Source: a bacterium (lineage in GTDB: Bacteria; Pseudomonadota; Alphaproteobacteria; Rhizobiales; JAKIUO01). From it: a stretch of 52,857 bases of DNA. A program made the translations under genes and the position numbers. The DNA lies in contig JAAETJ010000217.1 in NCBI GenBank assembly GCA_024228495.1, forward strand, positions 1-52,857, read 5' to 3'. Shown here in pieces: positions 44,736-52,857 of the stretch. The notes below the pieces were generated by a model. That model did no database searches. It was not told the DNA's origin and worked only from the letters and a program-made list of their open reading frames with translations. The number at the start of each line of letters is the position of its first letter. Position 1 is the first letter of the stretch.

Positions 44736-45518
44736 ATGGCGATCATTCTGGATCATTTTAAAAGCGATGGCATTGACATCGCCTACCGGGTCGAGGGACC
44801 AGAGGAAGGGAGTGCGCGAAACGACGTGCCCTTCTTGCTGATCCATGGCTTCGCCTCCACCGGTCCGACCAATTGGGTCAATCCGTCCTGGACGAAAACG
44901 CTGATCAATGCTGGCTATCGAACCATCTGCATTGATAATCGTGGCCATGGCGACAGTGACAAACTCTATGATCCGCAAATGTATAGCGCTCCCTTGATGG
45001 CTCTAGACGCGGTGCGCCTGCTCGATTATCTGGGCATCGAACAGGCCTATGTCATGGGTTATTCCATGGGCGCACGGATCACGGCGTTTTTATTGCATCA
45101 GGATCAGACACGGGTCAAAGCCGCTATTTTTTCTGGCATGGGTTATAATATGGTACGCGGGCTCGGTGGCTCGGCGCCCATCGCCGCTGCCTTTGAGGCC
45201 GATAGCATGGAGGACGTCACCAATGACACTGCGCGCTCGTTCCGCGCCTTCGCGCAAAGTATCGGCGGCGACCTCAAAGCGCTTGCCGCCTGCCTGCGTG
45301 GTCCCCGTCTGTCGGTCACCAAAGAAATGCTCGCAACCATTAACACCCCAACTCTCATCGCGGTGGGTACAAAAGATGGTATCGCGGGTTCTCCTGAAAA
45401 ACTGCAAGAGCTGATCCCGGGTTCAAAGGTTCTGCATATCCCTGGCAGGGATCACATGAAAGCAGTTGGGGATCCGGTATTCAAAAGGGGGGTGTTGGCC
45501 TTTTTGGAGGAGCTGTAG
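44736..45518 (+). CDS. Alpha/beta hydrolase
   Basis: 260 residues. LLIHGFASTGPTNW forms the oxyanion strand, CIDNRGHGDSDKLYD a typical turn, GYSMGARI the nucleophile elbow with Ser, and GRDHMKAVGD the catalytic His. Asp is probably in VGTKDGIAG. Substrate unknown; it resembles esterase/enol-lactonase-like hydrolases. GGAGAG precedes the ATG. It converges with dxs. Confidence 0.88.
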   Translation: MAIILDHFKSDGIDIAYRVEGPEEGSARNDVPFLLIHGFASTGPTNWVNPSWTKTLINAGYRTICIDNRGHGDSDKLYDPQMYSAPLMALDAVRLLDYLGIEQAYVMGYSMGARITAFLLHQDQTRVKAAIFSGMGYNMVRGLGGSAPIAAAFEADSMEDVTNDTARSFRAFAQSIGGDLKALAACLRGPRLSVTKEMLATINTPTLIAVGTKDGIAGSPEKLQELIPGSKVLHIPGRDHMKAVGDPVFKRGVLAFLEEL

Positions 45519-45664
45519 GGGGCAAGTCCCACTTGTGTCTCCCAAACACACCAATCATCCATTAAGGTCGTTAATCCGCCTTTGTTCATTGTTCAGGTTT
45601 TCGGATACCGACTGGACACGAACAGCCCTGCCGGTCAGATCAAAAGGGCAGATGATGCTTTACA

Positions 45665-47593
45665 TCAGGCCAAATCGAGATGGTTGCTGGCCTCGGTTAT
45701 TTCGCGGCCAAGGGCTGTAAACACAGTGCGTAGGATAGCGTCCACATCCAGCCCGGCTTTTTGGTACATGATCTCGGGCGTATCATGATCGATATATTCA
45801 TCCGGGAGCGCCATTGGCCTCACTTTCAGGCCCCCGCTAGTTTTATTGTCCAGCAAGCCTTCATGAGCCAGGAAATTTAAAACCTGCGAGCCAAAACCGC
45901 CAATTGCCCCTTCTTCAAGGGTCAACATCACTTCGTGATGGCGCGCTAGCTGGGTGATCAATTGTGTATCAAGAGGTTTGGCAAATCGGGCATCCACCAC
46001 CGTTGTTGAAAGACCAAATCCATCCAGCTTGCCTGCCGCTGCAAGGGCCACTTCAAGGCGTCCACCAAGCGATAACAGCACCACCTTGCTGCCCTCCTTG
46101 AGAACGCGCCCTTTGCCAATTTTCAAGGCTTTGGGTTGATCGGGAATGATCAGACCATCGCCACTGCCACGGGGATAACGAAAGGCACTGGGGCCCGCAT
46201 CATGCCCGGCACTGGTCACTACCATACGCGCCAGTTCCACCTCATCACTAGCGGCCATAACTACCACATTGGGTAGATTGGATAAAAAGGCCAGATCAAA
46301 ACTACCCGCATGGGTCGGGCCATCAGCCCCCACCAATCCAGCGCGATCAATGGCAAAGCGCACGGGTAGGTTCTGGATCGCGACATCATGCACAACCTGA
46401 TCATAAGCCCGCTGCAAAAAAGTCGAATAGATCACCACAAATGGTTTGAGCCCGTCTGCTGCCTGCCCCGCCGCGAAGGTCACCGCATGTTGCTCGGCAA
46501 TCCCCACATCAAAGCACCTGTCTGGAAACTTTTTGGCAAAACTCTTCAAGCCCGTGCCATCGGGCATCGCCGCCGTGATCGCCGTGATGCGCTTGTCCTT
46601 GTCCGCTTCCTTGATCATCTGATCGGCAAATACACTCGTGTAGCTGCGCGCTGTAGATTTTTCCTGCTGTCCCGTCACCACATTAAAACGACTGACGCCA
46701 TGAAACTTGTCGGCGCTTTTTTCGGCGTGAGCATAGCCTTTGCCTTTTTGGGTACGCACATGCAATAAGATCGGCCCTTGTTCAGCATCCCTGATATTGC
46801 GCAGTACCGGCATTAAATGCTCAAAATTATGACCATCAATCGGCCCGACATAATAAAAGCCAAGCTCTTCGAAAAACGTACCACCAGCCCATAGCGTGCG
46901 CGTGTGCTCCTCGACCCTGCGCGCCCGCTCTTCCCATTTTTGCGGGAGAATTTTCGCCAACTGCTTGGCAATATCGCGAAGATAAAGATAGGTGCCACCA
47001 GAAGACAGGCGTGCAAAATAAGACGCCATCGCACCAACCGGCGGGGCAATCGACATATCATTATCATTGAGAATAACGATCATGCGGCTATCCATAGCGC
47101 CGGCGTTATTCATCGCTTCATAGGCCATCCCCGCACTCATGGCCCCATCGCCAATCACCGAAATGATTTTATTTGAACCGCCTAGCTGATCGCGGGCCAC
47201 CGCCATACCAAGCCCGGCCGAAATAGAGGTGGAACTATGGCCAGCGCCAAAGGGATCATATTCACTCTCTTTGCGCTTTGTGAAACCAGACAGACCACCT
47301 CCTTGGCGCTGAGTGCGCATCCGGCTGCGTCTTCCCGTGAGAATTTTGTGAGGATACGCTTGATGGCCCACATCAAAAATCAAGCGATCATTGGGGGTAT
47401 CAAATACTTTGTGCAGAGCAATCGTCAGCTCGACAACTCCCAGTCCGGCACCAAGATGCCCGCCAGTCAGCGAGACAATATCAATCATCTCGTCGCGCAA
47501 TTCGCGCGCCAGTTGTGGTAATTGAACATCTTCAAGTTTACGCAACTCTTTAGGGGTGTTGATCGCGTCCAGCAAGGGTGTCTTGGGTGGCAT
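45665..47593 (-). CDS. dxs: 1-deoxy-D-xylulose-5-phosphate synthase
   Basis: 642 residues, full length. Dxs condenses pyruvate and glyceraldehyde-3-phosphate with thiamine diphosphate at the entry to the MEP isoprenoid pathway. [51 protein letters not shown] (metal/ThDP motif), [17 protein letters not shown] and [15 protein letters not shown] are present. The ATG at 47593 has an inverted repeat 32 bases upstream. Confidence 0.97.
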   Translation of the reverse strand: MPPKTPLLDAINTPKELRKLEDVQLPQLARELRDEMIDIVSLTGGHLGAGLGVVELTIALHKVFDTPNDRLIFDVGHQAYPHKILTGRRSRMRTQRQGGGLSGFTKRKESEYDPFGAGHSSTSISAGLGMAVARDQLGGSNKIISVIGDGAMSAGMAYEAMNNAGAMDSRMIVILNDNDMSIAPPVGAMASYFARLSSGGTYLYLRDIAKQLAKILPQKWEERARRVEEHTRTLWAGGTFFEELGFYYVGPIDGHNFEHLMPVLRNIRDAEQGPILLHVRTQKGKGYAHAEKSADKFHGVSRFNVVTGQQEKSTARSYTSVFADQMIKEADKDKRITAITAAMPDGTGLKSFAKKFPDRCFDVGIAEQHAVTFAAGQAADGLKPFVVIYSTFLQRAYDQVVHDVAIQNLPVRFAIDRAGLVGADGPTHAGSFDLAFLSNLPNVVVMAASDEVELARMVVTSAGHDAGPSAFRYPRGSGDGLIIPDQPKALKIGKGRVLKEGSKVVLLSLGGRLEVALAAAGKLDGFGLSTTVVDARFAKPLDTQLITQLARHHEVMLTLEEGAIGGFGSQVLNFLAHEGLLDNKTSGGLKVRPMALPDEYIDHDTPEIMYQKAGLDVDAILRTVFTALGREITEASNHLDLA

Positions 47594-47624
47594 CAGTATT
47601 CCAACTCTTTAAAACTGCAACAAT

Positions 47625-47659
47625 TCACAAGAAAACTCCCCCAGCTTTTTTTCTTGTGA
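47625..47659. promoter_or_regulatory. Perfect 11-bp inverted repeat upstream of dxs
   Basis: TCACAAGAAAA (47625-47635) and TTTTCTTGTGA (47649-47659) are exact reverse complements, 13 bases apart. The structure ends 32 bases before the dxs start codon. It could be a protein operator or a 5' leader hairpin. Confidence 0.5.
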
Positions 47660-47834
47660 CTTTACGATCTCTGATTTTAACCTACACCCATTGTCATGAC
47701 GCCGTGAAGTCAAAATTATGCAATATTTGAGCAAATCCAGTGGTGATTGGTTGCAGATCAGCAAACCACCCCCTTCACCGGGTCGTTTTGCTTTTCTCTT
47801 GCGGCAAGCAACTTTTGTCTGGATGGTCCAATAC

Positions 47835-48353
47835 TTAGTCAAACAGGCTGGTGATGCTCTTCCAAAGGCTCATGCCGCCGGTGCCAGCGTTGGCGACTTT
47901 CACAGTCTCGGCTTCTTCGCCCTCTTCTGCGACCGGCTCATCAACCGCCGCAACATGATCATTGGTGATATTGTCTCCGAACAAGCCCATTGCAGCTAGA
48001 GTTTTGACACCAACCATGCCATCAGCTTCGATGCCATTATCGCTCTGCCAGGCTTTGACGGCTTTTTCAGTGCCGGGACCAAATTTACCATCTGCATCAA
48101 GGCCAAGCATGTTTTGAAGCTTTTTTACGGTAGACCCGCGCGAGCCTTTGCGCACCAGAACGAGCTGGAACAGACCCAACGCAGCAAAGGTATCAGGTCC
48201 CGCGATGCCATCAGCTGTCAGGCCATTGTCACTCTGCCACTCTTTTAGAGCCTTTTGCGTACCAGAGCCAAAGTCTCCATCCGCGGTAACGCCCAATGCT
48301 TCTTGCAAAATACGTACAGGTGCGCCTTTGCGACCCTTTTTCAATAATGCCAT
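47835..48353 (-). CDS. Tandem peptidoglycan-binding domain protein
   Basis: 172 residues with two PG_binding_1-like units: VRILQEALGVTADGDFGSGTQKALKEWQSDNGL and VKKLQNMLGLDADGKFGPGTEKAVKAWQSDNGI. Each is followed by DGIAGPDTFAALGL or DGMVGVKTLAAMGL. No signal peptide or catalytic domain is seen, so export is uncertain. An acidic tail follows. AAGGAGAT precedes the ATG. It lies 20 bases after the HerA-like gene and is probably co-transcribed. Confidence 0.87.
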   Translation of the reverse strand: MALLKKGRKGAPVRILQEALGVTADGDFGSGTQKALKEWQSDNGLTADGIAGPDTFAALGLFQLVLVRKGSRGSTVKKLQNMLGLDADGKFGPGTEKAVKAWQSDNGIEADGMVGVKTLAAMGLFGDNITNDHVAAVDEPVAEEGEEAETVKVANAGTGGMSLWKSITSLFD

Positions 48354-48373
48354 CTAATATCTCCTTGATTTTT

Positions 48374-49852
48374 TTAACGTCTACCAAACAATAACTTGAC
48401 AATGATGCGTGAAATCTGACGCCCAAATGAACGCAGCATGCTCTTGCCGAACGCTTCCATCGGTCCCTGGCGCCTAGATTTGCGACCGGCCGCTTTTTGG
48501 GCTTCTTTGTCGGCTGCCATTTTTGCGGCTGTTTCGGCGCGTTGCGTTTCGCGCTCTCTCCAGCGTTTTTCGAGAATTTCATAAGCCGACTCGCGATCAA
48601 TCGTTTCATCATAGAGCCCAGCCACAGGGCTTTTCGCCATCAAGGACGCACGTTCATTATCCTCCAATGGGCCAAGGCGCGACGAGGGAGGCCGGATCAA
48701 GGTACGCTGCACAATGCCTGGCTCGCCCTTTTTCATCAAAGTCGAAACCAGCGCTTCGCCAACTCCCAGTTCCATGATGGTCTTTGCGGTATCAAGGTCG
48801 GGATTTTGGCGAAAAGTGCTGGCCGCCGCTCGCACGGCCTTTTGCTCGCGCGGTGTAAAGGCCCGCAAAGCATGCTGCACACGGTTGCCAAGCTGGCTTG
48901 ATACACTATCAGGCACGTCCAGAGGGTTTTGCGTAACGAAAAAAACACCCACCCCTTTGGAGCGAATGAGGCGCACGACCTGCTCGACTTTTTGCAACAG
49001 AGCCTTTGGTGCTTCATCAAACAAAAGATGCGCTTCATCAAAAAAGAACACGAGCTTTGGCTTGTCCGGATCGCCGATTTCAGGCATCTCGTCGAACAGC
49101 TCGGACAATAGCCACAGCAAAAACGTAGCGTAAAGACGCGGTGTTTTCATCAACTCATCCGCCGCCAGTACATTGATAAAGCCGTTGCCATCATAGGTGG
49201 TGCGCATAAACTCGTTGATCTTTAAGGCTGGCTCGCCAAAAAAATTTTCGGCCCCCTGCTCTTCCAAAACCAGCAACCGACGCTGGATGGCCCCAACAGA
49301 GGATTTTGAGACATTGCCATATTCTGATGACAGCTCCCTAGCGCGATCAGATACCTCAATCATCAGCTTGCGCAGATCTTTTAAATCGAGCAAAGGCAGC
49401 TTTTCATCTTCGGCCAGACGAAAGGCAATATTGAGCACCCCTTCCTGGGTGTCATTAATATCGAGCATGCGCGACAGGAGGAGCGGCCCCATCTCTTGCA
49501 CTGTTGTGCGGATGGGATGGCCTTTGTTGCCAAACAGGTCCCAGAATACGGTAGGATAAGCACAGTATTTAAAATCATCGAAACCGATTTTTTTGGCGCG
49601 CCCTTCCAGAAAATCCTTTTCGACGCCCGTGGCGCCAATCCCCGAGAGATCGCCTTTCACATCGGCGCAAAAAACCGGCACACCCGCTTCTGAAAAACCT
49701 TCGGCAAGAATTTGCAATGACACGGTTTTACCGGTGCCCGTGGCCCCCGTTATCAAGCCGTGCCTGTTGGCAAGCTTAAGCAGCAAATGTTCTTTTTGCG
49801 GCTCGCTATCCACATTGCTGGTGCCAATATAGATTGTTCCCTCATCGCTCAT
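48374..49852 (-). CDS. HerA-like ATPase (DUF853 family)
   Basis: 492 residues from ATG 49852 ([13 protein letters not shown]), preceded by AAGGAG; an upstream ATG at 49882 is less likely. FtsK/HerA-type P-loop: [22 protein letters not shown]. Walker B is [17 protein letters not shown]. Other features include [52 protein letters not shown]. The Lys/Arg-rich C-terminus may contact nucleic acid or membrane. These proteins are widespread, uncharacterised hexameric ATPases; NurA is not seen. Confidence 0.92.
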   Translation of the reverse strand: MSDEGTIYIGTSNVDSEPQKEHLLLKLANRHGLITGATGTGKTVSLQILAEGFSEAGVPVFCADVKGDLSGIGATGVEKDFLEGRAKKIGFDDFKYCAYPTVFWDLFGNKGHPIRTTVQEMGPLLLSRMLDINDTQEGVLNIAFRLAEDEKLPLLDLKDLRKLMIEVSDRARELSSEYGNVSKSSVGAIQRRLLVLEEQGAENFFGEPALKINEFMRTTYDGNGFINVLAADELMKTPRLYATFLLWLLSELFDEMPEIGDPDKPKLVFFFDEAHLLFDEAPKALLQKVEQVVRLIRSKGVGVFFVTQNPLDVPDSVSSQLGNRVQHALRAFTPREQKAVRAAASTFRQNPDLDTAKTIMELGVGEALVSTLMKKGEPGIVQRTLIRPPSSRLGPLEDNERASLMAKSPVAGLYDETIDRESAYEILEKRWRERETQRAETAAKMAADKEAQKAAGRKSRRQGPMEAFGKSMLRSFGRQISRIIVKLLFGRR

Positions 49853-50144
49853 CGCGAACAGCTCCTTGTTTTGCTTGCTCAAATTCGTTTTCCATACATA
49901 CCCGGCAGATAATCAATGTTGCAAACGCAAGATATCGAGAATCACTTCAGGTCGACTTTAGGAGAATTTATAGCATTATCAATACTCTTTGTTGGAGAGA
50001 TTTATAAAGATCATCCGGCAAGCCCCCAGCGTGATCGTAAAATATGTCCCCTTGCCACAAGTCCGACAGGCTTTTATATGAAGTATGCAGCCAAATTTAA
50101 TGAATGCATTCTACCACTTCACCCCCCTCTCACAGGAGATCTAA

Positions 50145-50561
50145 ATGGAAGAACTTATCCAACGTATCGTTTCAAGTGTCGGCATTGACGAAGAGCTCGC
50201 TAAAAAGGCCATCGGCATCATACTCAACATGTTTCAAAAAGAAGGCGACACGGAAGCCGTGGCCAGCTTAATGAACGCTATGCCAGGAGCCAGTGATCTC
50301 GCCAGCGCCGCAGCAAGCGCCGGGAGCAATGACAGTGGCGGTGGCGGTGGACTGGGTGGCCTGATGGGCGCAGCGGCTAGCATGCTGGGTGGTGACAGCC
50401 CTATCATGGGCATGGTTGGCGATCTGACCGGCGCTGGCCTTTCCATCGACCAAGCCAAAGGCGTTGGTACCGAGCTAATGGATTTCGCCACAGAAAAAGC
50501 TGGCGGCGATGTCATCGCACAAGTCGCCAGCTCAATCCCCGGCCTCGATCAGCTTTTGTAG
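50145..50561 (+). CDS. Small conserved protein (DUF2267/DUF2780-like)
   Basis: 138 residues. Helical N-terminus (ELIQRIVSSVGIDEELAKKAIGIILNMFQKEG) with a Gly-rich centre (GGGGGLGGLMGAAASML) and a helical C-terminus. It resembles small uncharacterised alphaproteobacterial proteins of the DUF2267/DUF2780 kind. CACAGGAGA lies before the ATG. No function can be assigned. Confidence 0.75.
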   Translation: MEELIQRIVSSVGIDEELAKKAIGIILNMFQKEGDTEAVASLMNAMPGASDLASAAASAGSNDSGGGGGLGGLMGAAASMLGGDSPIMGMVGDLTGAGLSIDQAKGVGTELMDFATEKAGGDVIAQVASSIPGLDQLL

Positions 50562-50569
50562 ATCGCGAG

Positions 50570-50803
50570 TTAACAAAACTCGGTACAAACTGTGCACTTG
50601 ACTGGCACCAAGACCTTACTACTGCAGTACGCCACAAATGTGAATTGCCGGATTTTGGCCCTTGGTCCGTCAAGTCGAGGGTCGATCATGTCGAACCCTC
50701 ATTAGCACTGATTGAGAAAATGGTGACCTTGCGCAATCATCGCGATGATTGCGACGAGGACAATACGCCATTATTGGTAATAAATACGCTTGTTAGCTGC
50801 TGA
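50570..50803 (+). pseudogene. Phytanoyl-CoA dioxygenase-like gene fragment
   Basis: The plus-strand frame reads TNCALDWHQDLTTAVRHKCE, then LPDFGPWSVKSRVDHVEPSL and TLRNHRDDCDEDNTPLLVI before a stop. Intact relatives read WHQDLTIAVR, then VPGFGPWSVKAGVPHVQPP and RLHLDDCGADNGPLRV. WHQD carries the first iron-binding His and Asp. Only the middle of the domain remains, with neither end. Confidence 0.68.
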
Positions 50804-50812
50804 AAATCCAAG

Positions 50813-50831
50813 GCATGCTTGGCAAGCATGC
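50813..50831. repeat. Near-perfect palindrome
   Basis: GCATGCTTG-G-CAAGCATGC, arms of 9 bases around one central base. It directly follows the phytanoyl-CoA dioxygenase fragment and could be a protein site or element end. Confidence 0.75.
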
Positions 50832-50878
50832 GAGACATATGTGCCTATGCCTCATAAAAAATCCATGCCTCAAACTCT

Positions 50879-50909
50879 GTAAAACACCCGGTGCATCGCC
50901 GTGTTTTAC
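50879..50909 (-). terminator. Hairpin downstream of the thioredoxin-fold gene
   Basis: GTAAAACAC (50879-50887) pairs with GTGTTTTAC (50901-50909) around 13 bases. It lies about 85 bases beyond the stop of the minus-strand gene at 50992. No long T-run follows, so it is a weak or processed terminator at best. Confidence 0.4.
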
Positions 50910-50991
50910 ATGTCGATTATTCTCATCTGCCGCTCCCGCATGTCCTACAGTGGTATGGTATCAGCTAAACAAACATACAATCCGTACCAAG

Positions 50992-51543
50992 CTAGGCCGC
51001 TTTCCACTTGATAGAACAACCCATGCTGGGGATCTGCTCTTGTGGTCCCTTGCCCGTTTTTGCCACTTCGCTCATGGCGTCGAACAGATCGCGCTTGGCG
51101 TCCGGCACAGCATCCTTGCGGCTGGCATCGAGGCGACCGCGATATTGTAGTCTCAAATCCTTATCGAACCCAAAAAAATCTGGCGTACAAACGGCCTTAT
51201 AAGCCTTGGCGATGGCTTGGCTGTCATCATGCAAGTAAGGAAAGCTGAACCCGTGTTGCTTTGCGAACACAGCCATGTTTTCAAAACTGTCTTCTGGATA
51301 ATCATTGGCGTCATTGGCGCAAATGGCCACAGTATGAATGCCTAAGCCTTGCAACTCGATGGCATCCCTGACGATCCGGTCGATCACCGATTTCACATAG
51401 GGGCAATGATTGCAAATAAACATAATCAGCAAACCGTTTTCTCCCTTAAGATCCTCCAGCGTATACGTTTTTCCATCAGTTGCCGGCAATGAAAATTCCG
51501 GGGCACTCCAGCCAAAGTCACAAATCGGGGTCTTTACAGACAT
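50992..51543 (-). CDS. Thioredoxin-fold (redoxin) protein
   Basis: 183 residues from ATG 51543, preceded by AAGGAAG; the frame extends to 51603 without a better start. AhpC/TSA-type redoxin: GWSAPEFSLPATDGKTYTLEDLKG, then FICNHCPYVKSVIDRI containing the CxxC redox pair (CNHC). ANDANDYPEDSFENM and FFGFDKDLRLQYRGRLDAS are typical of this peroxiredoxin-like family. No signal peptide, so cytoplasmic. It is probably a thiol reductase. Confidence 0.88.
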   Translation of the reverse strand: MSVKTPICDFGWSAPEFSLPATDGKTYTLEDLKGENGLLIMFICNHCPYVKSVIDRIVRDAIELQGLGIHTVAICANDANDYPEDSFENMAVFAKQHGFSFPYLHDDSQAIAKAYKAVCTPDFFGFDKDLRLQYRGRLDASRKDAVPDAKRDLFDAMSEVAKTGKGPQEQIPSMGCSIKWKAA

Positions 51544-51603
51544 AGTCACATCTTCCTTGCGGCAATTATTTTGCTTACTTGAGCGCTTGGTTGCGTCGGC
51601 CAA

Positions 51604-52588
51604 AAGACTGTGACGGCAATGCTATTTGAAGCGCGCGAAAAACTATGACTATCGCTTCAAGACCCGTGGTGCAAGATGGTTGTTATCCACGCCTAGCCGC
51701 AAAATGGGATATTTGAGTTGACGCTCCACAGTTCTGCCTCTACACTTTAGGTGTATATGGAAAAGGAGGTTAAGATAATGACTCCGCCTGATAGTATAGC
51801 GCCACACATTGTTTAGTATTAAAATACTGGCATCCTGTGTGGCATCCACAAAATACATATATATACATAAAAACACGACTATTCACGACAAGATGTCAGT
51901 GATATCTGGGGCAATTTGTACTGCACCTGCGTACTATGTACTGCAATCCTTTCGTGAAAGTCGGTTATATCCCCAATTCATTTGGGGAAGGTCAAACAGG
52001 CAGATAAGTCTGGAACGTTTTAGCCGGCCTTATGAAAAAGTGGAGTTTGCGCAATATTAAACGCTGACTATGATTAGAGAACCGGCGTTTTGTAACAAAC
52101 AAAAAGCGGAATTGAGTATCGCTTTGCAAGCGCTCTGTATAGGAAAACTTATATGGGTGCCTGGCGAATTGATAATAAAACCTATTCCCCAAAACACGCT
52201 GCAAGTGCTCATCGAAGTGAGCGTCGCGCGCGACACACGTTGTCATAAGATCAAGGAAAAAGCGCTCTGCACGCTGCATACTAAAACAAGACCTCATCGG
52301 GAAACCGATCTAGCCCTTGTCCGGCATAAAAACCGGCCAAGGGTTTGTCTATGGCAGGGGTGCTTGAAAATAGTGCTGTAATATCACGGAGCAGTGGCGA
52401 CTTGCCATTCTCAAAGGCCTTGGTGATCCGGCACTGCAACCCAGCATTCAGTACCAAAGGTCGGTATTATACCAGCTCGCGAAAGTGCCGACTCACAATT
52501 GATGGATTCCCATCAGGACTAAATTGTGATTCTCTCATTGTTGTTTCAACTCAATTACTTCCACTAAAAGTAGAGGTATGAATTTGGG
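51604..52588. other. Long region without an identified gene
   Basis: About 985 bases. Open frames in all directions are short and match nothing I know. Visible structures are a mini-ORF with a strong Shine-Dalgarno (51762-51816), a hairpin CCCCAA-TTCAT-TTGGGG (51971-51987), and an imperfect hairpin CCCTTG-T-CCGG / CCGG-C-CAAGGG (52314-52343). It may be decayed sequence next to the IS200-type element. Confidence 0.5.
51778..51816 (+). CDS. 12-residue mini-ORF with strong ribosome binding site
   Basis: AAAGGAGGT (51762-51770) sits 7 bases before ATG 51778. The frame encodes MTPPDSIAPHIV and stops with TAG at 51816. An ideal Shine-Dalgarno before so short a frame may be a leader peptide or the 5' relic of a deleted gene. 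Confidence 0.25.
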   Translation: MTPPDSIAPHIV

Positions 52589-52605
52589 AACCGCTCGAAG
52601 CGGTT
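52589..52605. repeat. Hairpin next to IS200-type transposase
   Basis: AACCGCT (52589-52595) and AGCGGTT (52599-52605) are exact reverse complements around CGA. It lies 12 bases beyond the stop of the transposase fragment. IS200/IS605 ends carry such subterminal hairpins. Confidence 0.55.
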
Positions 52606-52616
52606 AGTGTTACTTT

Positions 52617-52857
52617 TTATTTGCCCTTCATAAAGCCAATCACTCTCGCAACCGCTTCCTTGGGAGGGATCGAAATCAGCATATGGACATGATCAGGCAT
52701 CAACTTCCCCTCCTCTATCGTGCATCCCTTCTGCCTTGCCAGCCGGTAAAATACCGCCTGTAAATCCTTGCGGATATGTCCAAACAGCGTTTTCTTGCGG
52801 TATTTTGGAATGAACACCACATGATATTTACAATCCCACACACTATGGTTTAAATGA
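52617..52857 (-). mobile_element. IS200/IS605-type TnpA, truncated
   Basis: Minus-strand frame entering from the window edge: HSVWDCKYHVVFIPKYRKK, then LARQKGCTIEEGKLMPDHVHMLISIPP and VARVIGFMKGK before a stop at 52617. HVH is the HUH metal-binding motif of Y1 transposases. A full TnpA would continue (SAIHIAR-like helix) to the catalytic Tyr, which is missing here. The start codon is beyond the window or a GTG at 52841. Confidence 0.85.

Noticed and set aside
51992-52297. 101-residue minus-strand ORF
   Set aside because: No family resemblance and no ribosome site; overlaps equally weak plus-strand frames.
52345-52581. 78-residue ORF with a faint MazF-like ending
   Set aside because: The resemblance is a few residues only, the N-terminal core motif is missing and no antitoxin lies nearby.
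1-52857. CRISPR array, prophage or rRNA operon
   Set aside because: No regularly spaced repeats, phage structural genes or rRNA sequence were found.

Overview
The window looks like a chromosomal segment of an alphaproteobacterium, most likely Hyphomicrobiales-like, of moderate GC content. The main reasons are the gene order bamE / cytochrome bc1 chaperone (CBP3) - yceD - plsX - fabH - ihfA, the PhaR-controlled polyhydroxybutyrate genes, a BTLCP-type transglutaminase-like protein and an NDUFS6-type zinc protein. Soluble sulfur-oxidation genes (soxX, soxA, soxB), a DsrC-family protein and a CbbY-type phosphatase suggest thiosulfate oxidation, possibly with a Calvin cycle encoded elsewhere. The genus cannot be fixed from the sequence.

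Layout. 1-5.8 kb: an OmpA-type protein with six Cys-paired repeats, tRNA-Gly(CCC), recQ, and an alpha/beta hydrolase divergent from an HxlR regulator. 6.4-12.2 kb: envelope lipid and respiratory biogenesis block on the minus strand (CBP3, yceD, plsX, two tandem fabH copies, ihfA), with bamE divergent. 12.3-14.6 kb: a tandem PilZ protein, a BTLCP protease-like protein and an unknown ORF. 14.6-20.4 kb: PHB module phaZ / phaC - phaP - phaR / phaA, with two CTGC-N3-GCAG type sites before phaP. 20.7-23.6 kb: D-amino acid aminotransferase, the stump of an ABC ATPase gene cut by a decayed IS3-type element, a DsrC-like gene and a conserved unknown. 23.7-30.3 kb: a TIR-TM-WD40 protein, PPK2, cytochrome c' and a large secreted or anchored caspase-fold protein whose catalytic His and Cys both look replaced. 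30.3-39.1 kb: phosphoesterase, ceramidase-like membrane protein, cbbY, soxX-soxA, convergent soxB and a HupE/UreJ-type membrane protein. 39.3-45.5 kb: tgt, a 3-hydroxyisobutyrate dehydrogenase-type enzyme, lipoprotein, FAD monooxygenase, zinc protein and hydrolase. 45.7-52.9 kb: dxs, a peptidoglycan-binding protein, a HerA-like ATPase, a small unknown, a thioredoxin-fold protein and a clipped IS200-type transposase at the edge.

The window is unusually rich in gene debris, most of it recognisable only by reading frames across stops: ABC ATPase 3' end, frameshifted flavin amine oxidase, caspase fragment that still has its Cys motif, phytanoyl-CoA dioxygenase-like fragment, and remnants of IS3-, IS5-, IS982- and IS200-type elements. 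The best candidates for new biology are the pseudo-caspase / cytochrome c' / PPK2 / TIR-WD40 neighbourhood, the six-repeat OmpA protein with invariant 25-residue Cys spacing, and the split sox locus. Family calls come from reading the sequence and memory of families; no database search was run.
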